Shown: piece after piece, positions 1-5,042 of the stretch
Layout: the number at the start of each line of letters is the position of its first letter
How positions within the stretch are numbered: position 1 is the first letter of the stretch
NCBI GenBank assembly: GCA_031285085.1
Contig: JAITWW010000080.1
Location: 1-5,042 of the forward strand
DNA: 5,042 nucleotides
Reading direction: 5' to 3'
Source: Candidatus Methanofilum arcanum
GTDB lineage: Archaea; Halobacteriota; Methanomicrobia; Methanomicrobiales; Methanospirillaceae
Made by a program: the position numbers and the translations under genes
The notes under the pieces: generated by a model
What the model was told of the DNA's origin: nothing
Seen by the model: the letters and a program-made list of their open reading frames with translations, nothing else
Database searches by the model: none

Positions 1-1
1 T

Positions 2-607
2 GAGGCCTTGCTTGAAAGAGTAAAAATGGGAATTAGTGAAAATACAACTACTCCATATGCAACCGATATAGAAGAAAATAATCAAAATGATAAGGCTATT
101 GAAGAAATTATTGAAGAAATTGATCAAAGAGCAGAAGATATGTCCTCTGATCGGATTCGCATTGTGGACTATGATGACCGCATCACTCATGCAAATTTTC
201 GAGAATTTGAAAGGTTTCAAATGTTCGAAAATTATGTTCAAACATTGATTGAGAAAAATATCACCGTTATTTTTTACTGCGATCCATACCATCCAATCGC
301 ATATTCAAAAGCTCAGGATGAAAAAGAAAAAGAACCCACAATGCTATCTCTAATGGACATTGAAGTCTATTTCAAGAATTTTGCACAGGCAAACGGAATT
401 TTAATTATTGGTTCATACAATCCTCATGTATACAATCTAACAAGCATTGACTTCTTTAACGGAGACCACACTGTTTCACAAACCTTCGCAAAAATAATCT
501 CTGCACACAGCCATGAGCTCTATGATCTCCTCTACACCGACATTTACTCAACCTATGAAGAATATGCCTCTGCCCTTGCAGAGAGTCAAGCTGAGCTACT
601 CGGTTAA
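2..607 (+). CDS. SGNH-hydrolase-like (DltD/AlgX-type) surface glycan protein, C-terminal part (5' end outside window)
   Basis: The frame is open to the left edge (Glu, Ala, Leu are read before the TTG at 8), so this is very probably the last ~201 residues of a longer protein, ending in TAA at 605-607. Numbering residues from that TTG, positions 20-50 are acidic and probably helical. They are followed by a strand-turn segment with CDPYHP (91-96), a second strand ending in GSYNP (135-139), and DFFNGDH (148-154). The order hydrophobic strand-PxHP, strand-GSYxP, DFxxxxH is what I associate with C-termini of SGNH-fold proteins of surface polysaccharide loci, where the final Asp/His pair supplies catalytic residues. 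Such proteins add or remove O-acyl groups on exported glycans. The match is from memory and motif shape only. Any N-terminal membrane anchor and the catalytic Ser block would lie outside the window. A glycan role fits the oxidoreductase and two glycosyltransferases that follow. It could instead be an unrelated hypothetical protein. Confidence 0.5.
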   Translation, partial: EALLERVKMGISENTTTPYATDIEENNQNDKAIEEIIEEIDQRAEDMSSDRIRIVDYDDRITHANFREFERFQMFENYVQTLIEKNITVIFYCDPYHPIAYSKAQDEKEKEPTMLSLMDIEVYFKNFAQANGILIIGSYNPHVYNLTSIDFFNGDHTVSQTFAKIISAHSHELYDLLYTDIYSTYEEYASALAESQAELLG

Positions 608-642
608 GAAAATACACTACCCATAAATCACTCCCACACGAA

Positions 643-653
643 CAGTACTACTG
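643..653. promoter_or_regulatory. Short perfect dyad just before the GTG start of the FAD oxidoreductase
   Basis: CAGTA-C-TACTG is a perfect 5+1+5 inverted repeat ending one base before the GTG at 655. The one-base loop rules out a normal RNA hairpin, so if functional it would be a protein-binding site. A dyad this short is often chance. The rest of the 47-bp gap (608-654) shows no recognisable Shine-Dalgarno sequence and only a weak TATA-like stretch (CATAAAT, about 622-628). Confidence 0.15.
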
Positions 654-654
654 C

Positions 655-1971
655 GTGACATATATCATCCTTGGCGGAGGACTTGCCGGAATTACCACTG
701 CCCGCCTTTTACATGAACGTGGGTACACTGCAACCGTGCTCGAAGCAGAAGCAAAACCGGGAGGACTATGCAGATCATATACAAAAGATGGGTTCACCTT
801 TGACCTTGGTGGATCTCATATCATTTTTTCACGAAATCGTGACGTGCTCTCCTTTATGCATGAGATGCTTGCAGGAAATCGCGAAGAGCGTGTTCGAAGT
901 ACCAAAATATATTACAAAGGCAGATACATCAAATACCCTTTTGAAAACGGACTCCATGAACTCCCAAAAGAAGACTGCTACTTCTGTCTCAATGAGTTTA
1001 TTAAGATCCTCCTTGCTGATGCAGCCAGCAACACCGCAACTGAGCCAAAAAACTTCCAGGAATGGATCTACCAGACCTTTGGTGCAGGCATTGCCGAGTG
1101 TTACTTAAAACCATACAATGAAAAGATCTGGAAGCACCCACTCACAGACATCTCTACGCACTGGGTCACAGGACGAGTCCCCCGTCCACCCATTGAAGAT
1201 ATCATACAATCTGCTGTTGGAATCGAAACTGAAGGGTACACCCATCAATCTCTTTTCAGTAATCCAACAGTTGGGGGTATTGAAGCGCTTATTCATGCCA
1301 TTGCTTTTCCAATCAAAGACCAGATCATCTGTAGTGCACCAGTAACTGCTCTTGAAAAAACAGAGGCTGGGTGGAGAGTTACCGCAGGAAATACCACATA
1401 CACAGCAAAGCACCTCATCAGCACCATACCACTTCAGAATCTTGCACCATGCATCCAAGAATTGCCACCATCTGTTCGAGATGCAATCAACGCCCTCTGT
1501 TACAACTCCGTTGCCTGTATCGGTATTGGCATCAAAGGAACCTTGCCTGAATACTCATGGGCATACATTCCAGATGCAGAGATATCAAAAACACATCGCA
1601 TCTCATTTCCATCACACTTTTCATCACACTGTGCTCCAGAAGGCCACTCATCCATCCTTGCAGAGATAACATATAAGCCAGGAAGTGCTGATGAACCAAA
1701 AGACGAAACAAGCTATATCGAAGCAGTCGTCCAAAGTCTTGTAGACATCGGCCTTTTCAACAGAGAAGATCTCGTCACAACAATGTTTTTGAAAAACAAG
1801 TTCGGATATGTCGTGTATGACTGTGCCTATCAACAAAACATCTCAGTGATCCGCAACTACTTTCACGAGACAAACATCACGCTCCTTGGGAGATTTTCAG
1901 AGTTTGAATACTATAATATGGATGATGTTATCTCATCTGTTACCAATTACGTCAACACACAGTTCAATTGA
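655..1971 (+). CDS. FAD-dependent oxidoreductase, UDP-galactopyranose mutase / protoporphyrinogen-oxidase-like
   Basis: This complete 438-residue protein starts at GTG 655, because the FAD-binding strand begins at once and no ATG lies in the gap upstream. The N-terminus carries a Rossmann dinucleotide motif, GGGLAG (7-12), with Glu30 at the end of the second strand. GG-LCRS (36-41) and DLGGSHIIF (50-58) follow, as in the amine-oxidase/UGM superfamily. A middle block (133-178: FQEWI, TFGAGI, PYNEKIWK, RVPRPP) resembles UDP-galactopyranose mutase-like and COG1232-type proteins. The C-terminal LLGRFSEFEYYNMDDVI (410-426) is the typical second FAD-contacting segment. Characterised relatives interconvert pyranose and furanose forms of nucleotide sugars using reduced FAD in the cytoplasm, but many homologues in glycan clusters are uncharacterised. 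The GT4 gene starts 12 bp downstream, so they are probably co-transcribed. The fold and FAD binding are secure; a mutase role is inferred, and heme synthesis is unlikely in this context. Confidence 0.87.
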   Translation: MTYIILGGGLAGITTARLLHERGYTATVLEAEAKPGGLCRSYTKDGFTFDLGGSHIIFSRNRDVLSFMHEMLAGNREERVRSTKIYYKGRYIKYPFENGLHELPKEDCYFCLNEFIKILLADAASNTATEPKNFQEWIYQTFGAGIAECYLKPYNEKIWKHPLTDISTHWVTGRVPRPPIEDIIQSAVGIETEGYTHQSLFSNPTVGGIEALIHAIAFPIKDQIICSAPVTALEKTEAGWRVTAGNTTYTAKHLISTIPLQNLAPCIQELPPSVRDAINALCYNSVACIGIGIKGTLPEYSWAYIPDAEISKTHRISFPSHFSSHCAPEGHSSILAEITYKPGSADEPKDETSYIEAVVQSLVDIGLFNREDLVTTMFLKNKFGYVVYDCAYQQNISVIRNYFHETNITLLGRFSEFEYYNMDDVISSVTNYVNTQFN

Positions 1972-1983
1972 GCACCATACACC

Positions 1984-3009
1984 ATGAATAATATATCTGT
2001 AGATTCAACACAGACAGCGAGAAATTTCAAACCAACGGTGAATTTCGTAGTAGAAGATATGTTCTACTTCAAATACATCGGATGTACCACGGCTGCAAAA
2101 TCACTTTATCGTCAGATCAACACGAGTCAGGCATGGAATGCAATGTGGAATGGAGAAAACACCGCTCCCATCTCACATTATCACACATTTGGCCCACTTG
2201 CTTTATATGCACTGCATCAGAGCACAGGAATCAACATTCTCACCGCCCACTCGACGCCACGAGTCAATGTCGGAAATATTGCAGGTACCAACATTATCAA
2301 CAAGATATACCCCTATATCTACAAAAAATTTGATCATATCATCACCATCTCACAGACATGCGAAGACGAGATCAAAGAACTCATTCCAGATGCTGCGGTA
2401 ACTCGCATTCCAAATGGAGTCGACCGTGAGCGGTTTAAGCGGGATAAAGAAGCAGGGCAAACATTTCGTCAGAAGCACGGAATTGCAGAAGATGAGACAG
2501 TTGTTTTGAATGTTGCTCAGCTCAGCCCTCGAAAAGGAATATATGATTTCCTTGAGATTGCAAAACAATGTCCTCATACCAAATTTGTATGGGTTGGTGG
2601 ATTTCCATATGGTGTCTTTTCAACAGAGTTTCTGTCCGTGAAACATGCACTACGTAGCGCCCCAAAAAATGTCATATGTACTGGTTTTGTTCCAGATGTA
2701 CTGCATGCATACTCTGCTGCAGATATCTTTTTGATGCCATCACATGCAGAGACCTTTGGCCTTGTCATTCTTGAAGCTCTTTCCTGTGAACTACCAGTTA
2801 TTGCGAGAAATATTACAGAATTTCAAGAGATCTATGGATCATCTATCTCACTCTTCTCTACCATCAATGAGGCATGTAATGCTGTATCTGATGAAAAGGG
2901 ATTGTCAGTGCTGCAATCATCTGCCCGAGGTGCAACAGAGCCATATGATATTATCAATGTTGCAAAACAAACAACAGATCTTTATACCAAACTACTTGAA
3001 TCACGATGA
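1984..3009 (+). CDS. Glycosyltransferase, GT4-type (GT-B fold, glycosyltransferase group 1)
   Basis: This complete 341-residue retaining-type glycosyltransferase starts at ATG 1984, 12 bp after the FAD enzyme. No strong Shine-Dalgarno sequence is visible, which suggests translational coupling or weak initiation. The N-terminal acceptor domain (about 17-135) includes HYHTFG (65-70) and TAHSTP (87-92), followed by the HIITIS strand (118-123). The C-terminal nucleotide-sugar domain starts near RIPNGVD (141-147) and VAQLSPRKG (177-185), where Arg183/Lys184 should contact the donor diphosphate. SHAETFGLVILEAL (253-266) holds the GT4 E-x7-E pattern (Glu256, Glu264). No signal peptide or membrane helix is evident, so it should act at the cytoplasmic face of the membrane on a lipid- or polymer-linked acceptor. 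The glycine-rich acceptor loop usual near the N-terminus is replaced by YIGCTTAAKSL (31-41). Family membership is firm. Donor and acceptor cannot be read from the sequence. Confidence 0.93.
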   Translation: MNNISVDSTQTARNFKPTVNFVVEDMFYFKYIGCTTAAKSLYRQINTSQAWNAMWNGENTAPISHYHTFGPLALYALHQSTGINILTAHSTPRVNVGNIAGTNIINKIYPYIYKKFDHIITISQTCEDEIKELIPDAAVTRIPNGVDRERFKRDKEAGQTFRQKHGIAEDETVVLNVAQLSPRKGIYDFLEIAKQCPHTKFVWVGGFPYGVFSTEFLSVKHALRSAPKNVICTGFVPDVLHAYSAADIFLMPSHAETFGLVILEALSCELPVIARNITEFQEIYGSSISLFSTINEACNAVSDEKGLSVLQSSARGATEPYDIINVAKQTTDLYTKLLESR

Positions 3010-3035
3010 AACTATCCTTCACTCAATGAACAAAG

Positions 3036-3059
3036 CAATGTATGATAAACAATGTATGA
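3036..3059 (+). repeat. Two 10-bp direct repeats at 14-bp spacing between the glycosyltransferase genes
   Basis: CAATGTATGA occurs at 3036-3045 and again at 3050-3059. A partial copy (CAATGAACAA) begins at 3024, giving roughly 12- to 14-bp periodicity. The repeats lie in the 66-bp gap between the GT4 stop and the GT2 start. No gene or hairpin explains them. They could be a small slippage duplication or a protein-binding site. Confidence 0.35.
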
Positions 3060-3065
3060 CTTAAT

Positions 3066-3069
3066 GTGA
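3066..3069 (+). promoter_or_regulatory. Possible Shine-Dalgarno (GTGA) for the GT2 gene
   Basis: GTGA lies six bases before the ATG at 3076 and matches part of the archaeal 16S anti-Shine-Dalgarno complement (GGAGGTGATC). With the conserved start of the GT2 fold immediately after the ATG, it supports that start. A four-base match is weak by itself. Confidence 0.35.
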
Positions 3070-3075
3070 AAATCC

Positions 3076-3771
3076 ATGATATCTGTAATAATACCAGCAT
3101 ATAATGAGGAACAAAACATCAGAGACTGTCTCATATCCTTACACAATCAGACACTTCCTCGTGATTCCTATGAGATCATTGTCGTTGATGGGGGTTCTGC
3201 CGATAATACCATAGAGATAGCACAAGAATACGCAGACCTCGTCTTTATTCAAGAGAGTCCAAAGGTTGGAGGTGCCAGAAACGATGGTGCTTTGCGTGCA
3301 AAATATGATATCATTGCAACAACTGATGCAGATACTGTTCTTCCCCCCCATTGGCTTGAACAGATTCAAAAACTCTTTGATGATCCCATTGTTGTGCAGG
3401 TTTTTGGCCCGGTAACCCCAAAAGAAAAAAGTATCCTGAATACATTTTATCTAAGCCTTGCAAATAACTTTGCACGAATAGGGTACTATACCAAACTTTT
3501 TTACTTCACACTTGGCTGCAACACCGCATTTCGAAAAAGTACCTTTATAGAAGCAGGGATGTATCATACCGTTGATGCAGGTGACGATCTTGAAATCCCC
3601 CGCCGTATGATTGCATATGGAAAGGTAGTGTTCAGTGAAAAACTTAAAATTGGCTTCTCTATGCGAAGATACACTCAATTTGGAGCATTACGCTCTATAT
3701 ATGAATGGATGTATATTGTATATCGTGGAGGAGATAGTAGCAAGTATCAGTATACAAAACGCAACTACTGA
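3076..3771 (+). CDS. Glycosyltransferase, GT2-type (GT-A fold)
   Basis: This complete 231-residue inverting-type glycosyltransferase starts at ATG 3076, since ISVIIPAYNEE is the canonical first strand and loop of GT2 enzymes. Motifs in order are PAYNEE (7-12), VVDGGSADNT (36-45, nucleotide-contacting Asp38), GGARNDG (65-71), the metal-binding DxD (Asp84-Ala-Asp86 in TTDADT), GCNTAFRKS (147-155), and GDDLE (169-173), the usual position of the catalytic base. A basic MRRYTQFG (196-203) stands where many relatives have an (R/Q)xxRW-like acceptor motif. A short hydrophobic, aromatic stretch (about 121-146) may lie against the membrane, but no certain transmembrane helix is seen. The length suits short archaeal GT2 enzymes without a membrane tail. 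It probably acts in the cytoplasm after or alongside the GT4 enzyme in building the same glycan. Donor and acceptor are unknown. It is the last gene of the putative operon. Confidence 0.93.
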   Translation: MISVIIPAYNEEQNIRDCLISLHNQTLPRDSYEIIVVDGGSADNTIEIAQEYADLVFIQESPKVGGARNDGALRAKYDIIATTDADTVLPPHWLEQIQKLFDDPIVVQVFGPVTPKEKSILNTFYLSLANNFARIGYYTKLFYFTLGCNTAFRKSTFIEAGMYHTVDAGDDLEIPRRMIAYGKVVFSEKLKIGFSMRRYTQFGALRSIYEWMYIVYRGGDSSKYQYTKRNY

Positions 3772-3816
3772 TGAAAAGAAGCACTACAACCATATGATGA
3801 GAAATATTCACCGAGG

Positions 3817-3833
3817 AGATTTTTTTAAAATCT
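3817..3833 (+). terminator. T7 tract in a short AT-rich dyad after the glycan operon (possible terminator, or TATA element for the next gene)
   Basis: AGATTTT-TTT-AAAATCT forms a perfect 7-bp inverted repeat with a three-base loop, and seven consecutive T residues fill 3820-3826. Archaeal RNA polymerase often terminates at oligo-T without a strong hairpin, so this could end transcripts of the glycosyltransferase operon, whose last stop is at 3769-3771. The same bases (TTTTTAAAAT) resemble an archaeal TATA box and would place a start site near 3850-3858, suitable for the ADP-ribosylglycohydrolase gene. The sequence cannot say which role applies, or whether both do. Confidence 0.4.
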
Positions 3834-3858
3834 GAAGAGATGGGTGTTTGCGACCTCT

Positions 3859-3864
3859 AGGTGA
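3859..3864 (+). promoter_or_regulatory. AGGTGA, Shine-Dalgarno-like but oddly placed
   Basis: AGGTGA is a six-base match to the archaeal anti-Shine-Dalgarno complement. It overlaps the candidate GTG start at 3861 and lies 23 bases before the family-supported ATG at 3888. That is too far for normal use with the ATG, and it cannot serve the GTG it overlaps. It may be coincidental. Confidence 0.2.
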
Positions 3865-3887
3865 ACACACTCAAATCGACTGATATT

Positions 3888-4709
3888 ATGCTAGGCGCTA
3901 TTATTGGTGATATTGTTGGATCACGATTTGAGTGGAACAATATCAAAACAAAGGATTTTGAATTCTTCTCATATGCTTGTAAAACAACTGATGACAGTAT
4001 CATGTCACTCGCAATCGCACAAGCCTTCCTTACTTGCAGAAGGAATTATAGCACATTAAGAAAGGAAGCCATCCAATCTATGCAACAAATGGGCAGATCT
4101 TATCCAGGTTACGGATATGGTGGTTTGTTTGAGCAGTGGATATGCTCAAGCAACCCAGAGCCCTACAATAGCTTTGGCAACGGGGCTGCCATGCGTGTGA
4201 GTGCATGTGGATTTATAGCCAGTACGCTCGAAGAATCAAAGTTACTCGCTCGTATGGTTACTGATATAACGCATAATCATCCAGAGGGCATAAAAGGAGG
4301 TGAAGCAACTGCAGTTTGTGTGTTTTTAGCCCGTACCGGAAAGAACATAGATGAAATTCGCGACTATGTGCACAAAAACTACTATCCAATGAATTTTACG
4401 CTTGATAGTATCCGCGAGCGATATGAATACAGTGTGACTTGTCAAAACACGGTACCGCAAGCAATCATGGCTTTTCTAGAATCCACAGATTTTGAAGATG
4501 CAATTCGAAACGCTATATCTATTGGAGGTGACAGTGATACCCTCGCTGCAATTACGGGAGCTATTGCAGAGGCATACTATGGCATTCCACTTGAGATGAG
4601 AAGACAAGCAGTTCTGTTTCTAGATGAACAGTTGCTCAAAATACTTATTGAGTTTGAAAATGAGTATCCTCCTAAGGCATATGGTGCATGTGCACAACCT
4701 AATATCTAA
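3888..4709 (+). CDS. ADP-ribosylglycohydrolase (DraG/ARH-like)
   Basis: This 273-residue protein would remove ADP-ribose from modified proteins or other targets using a binuclear Mg site. I choose ATG 3888 because relatives typically begin with MLGAIIGDIVGSRFEW-type sequence. A GTG at 3861 would add nine unremarkable residues. From ATG 3888, the motifs are GDIVGSRFE (7-15), TTDDS (33-37, first metal-binding block), FGNGAAMR (96-103), HNHPEG (129-134), and GGDSDT (213-218, the second Asp-rich block, which completes the metal site). The length is typical and every hallmark motif is intact, so activity is likely. No signal peptide is seen, so it is cytoplasmic. The 116-bp gap with a TATA/T-tract element suggests separate transcription from the glycan genes. 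No ADP-ribosyltransferase or toxin partner is in the window. Family members occur in nitrogenase regulation, in phages and as orphan repair or detoxification enzymes; the target here is unknown. Confidence 0.92.
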   Translation: MLGAIIGDIVGSRFEWNNIKTKDFEFFSYACKTTDDSIMSLAIAQAFLTCRRNYSTLRKEAIQSMQQMGRSYPGYGYGGLFEQWICSSNPEPYNSFGNGAAMRVSACGFIASTLEESKLLARMVTDITHNHPEGIKGGEATAVCVFLARTGKNIDEIRDYVHKNYYPMNFTLDSIRERYEYSVTCQNTVPQAIMAFLESTDFEDAIRNAISIGGDSDTLAAITGAIAEAYYGIPLEMRRQAVLFLDEQLLKILIEFENEYPPKAYGACAQPNI

Positions 4710-4747
4710 TAAAACATCATTCAATAAATAATTATAAAAGATATATT

Positions 4748-4752
4748 AAAAA
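4748..4752 (-). terminator. Possible oligo-T terminator of the helicase gene
   Basis: On the minus strand a T5 run begins 13 bases after the helicase TAA, in an AT-rich 56-bp gap between convergent genes (4710-4765). A second T-rich patch (TCTTTTATAA, about 4732-4741) follows. This suits archaeal oligo-T termination, though AT-rich sequence makes such runs common. The plus strand has no comparable T tract here. Confidence 0.3.
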
Positions 4753-4765
4753 CAATAACAACCAT

Positions 4766-5042
4766 TTACCAGAACCGATGTGTTCTGATATAATTTCGTT
4801 CTGCGACAAGTATCTCTTTATACAGTGCATCTCCTTCATACTGCTTTGCCAGGATTCGTGAGGCAGTGTCTGGCCCAACTCCTTTTGCTGCAAGTACGAT
4901 CATTGCTTTCTTTCCAGATGATAGTATGATATTTGCATTCATCATAAGGCGCCTTTCAATTGCCTTTTCTTCTTTTTCCTTCTCTTTCTTTTTGAGAATA
5001 CTCAAATTTTCCTCCTCATAAGGTTTGATTGCAGCGACAAGC
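4766..5042 (-). CDS. Lhr-type superfamily 2 (DEAD/DEAH) helicase, C-terminal 91 residues (5' end outside window)
   Basis: The frame is open from the right edge, so the TTG at 5005 is probably internal and this is the 3' end of a larger gene (TAA at 4766-4768). The visible tail has KPYEEEN (6-12), a Lys/Glu-rich helical stretch (17-31), NANIILSSGKKAMIVLAA (35-52), a helix-hairpin-helix-like GVGPDTASRIL (54-64), and ILVAERNYIRTHRFW (77-91) at the terminus. To my recollection this ending, AE(R/K)NYxRTxRFW, is characteristic of archaeal Lhr-like helicases. These are ATP-dependent 3'-5' nucleic-acid translocases of about 900 residues linked to DNA repair or RNA metabolism. The helicase motor domains are not in the window. 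The gene is convergent with the ADP-ribosylglycohydrolase gene and shows no functional link to it. The alternative, a free 79-residue protein starting at TTG 5005, is less likely but has a good ribosome-binding-like sequence. Confidence 0.75.
   Translation of the reverse strand, partial: LVAAIKPYEEENLSILKKKEKEKEEKAIERRLMMNANIILSSGKKAMIVLAAKGVGPDTASRILAKQYEGDALYKEILVAERNYIRTHRFW

Noticed and set aside
671..1108. 145-codon plus-strand frame overlapping the start of the FAD oxidoreductase
   Set aside because: It is in another frame of a gene with clear FAD motifs; its translation has no domain-like pattern and no supporting start signal.
1105..1458. 117-codon minus-strand reading frame inside the FAD oxidoreductase
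   Set aside because: It lies wholly within a well-supported plus-strand gene, is unusually rich in Cys and Trp, and shows no recognisable domain. It is best explained as an antisense shadow.
655..1971. Protoporphyrinogen oxidase of heme synthesis
   Set aside because: Sequence resemblance to that label is superfamily-level only. The neighbours are glycosyltransferases and no heme or tetrapyrrole gene is present.
2744..3064. 106-codon frame overlapping the GT4 C-terminus and running into the GT4-GT2 gap
   Set aside because: Its translation is low in recognisable structure, and the overlapping GT4 frame is supported by its E-x7-E block. The extension into the gap is only an absence of stops.
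3635..3835. 66-codon frame overlapping the end of the GT2 gene, possibly a frameshifted GT2 tail
   Set aside because: The GT2 protein already has a normal length and ending for the short archaeal type. The alternative frame adds no recognisable motif, so a frameshift is not supported.
3772..3860. Small peptide genes in the gap (ATG at 3771 and ATG at 3794)
   Set aside because: They give only 8 and 13 codons, with no ribosome-binding sequence and no sign of coding constraint.
4710..4765. Replication origin, attachment site or CRISPR leader in the AT-rich convergent gap
   Set aside because: The gap is only 56 bp and contains no origin-box motif, tRNA end or repeat unit. It is adequately explained as a terminator region between convergent genes.

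Overview
The window looks like ordinary chromosomal DNA from a moderately AT-rich euryarchaeon. My best guess is a methanogen of the Methanomicrobia, possibly Methanomicrobiales. The basis is the archaeal-style C-terminus of an Lhr-type helicase at the right edge, the style of the glycosyltransferases, oligo-T and TATA-like signals, and frequent GTG/TTG-type starts. The assignment is from memory of families, not from a search.

Layout: bases 2-3771 hold four same-strand genes that read as the distal part of a cell-surface glycan or exopolysaccharide operon. They are (1) the 3' end of an SGNH-hydrolase-like (DltD/AlgX-type) protein, (2) a complete FAD-dependent oxidoreductase of the UDP-galactopyranose mutase / protoporphyrinogen-oxidase-like group, (3) a GT4-type (GT-B fold) glycosyltransferase and (4) a GT2-type (GT-A fold) glycosyltransferase. 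The gaps are 47, 12 and 66 bp. A 116-bp gap with a T7 tract inside a short AT-rich dyad then separates them from (5) a complete ADP-ribosylglycohydrolase (DraG-like), probably its own transcription unit. After a 56-bp AT-rich convergent gap, (6) the 3' end of an Lhr-like superfamily 2 helicase reads in from the right on the minus strand.

How the genes may work together: genes 2-4 look like sugar-nucleotide or sugar-ring modification (FAD enzyme) followed by two successive glycosyl transfers. Gene 1 may modify the finished glycan, for example by O-acyl transfer or removal. This is inferred from family membership and adjacency; no substrate can be read from the sequence. The ADP-ribosylglycohydrolase and the helicase have no evident link to glycan synthesis.

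I found no RNA gene, CRISPR array, insertion sequence or clearly new system. The points most worth a second look are the sugar identity implied by the FAD enzyme, the unpartnered ADP-ribosylglycohydrolase with its uncertain start, the divergent C-terminal motif of gene 1, and a strong internal ribosome-binding-like sequence in the helicase tail.
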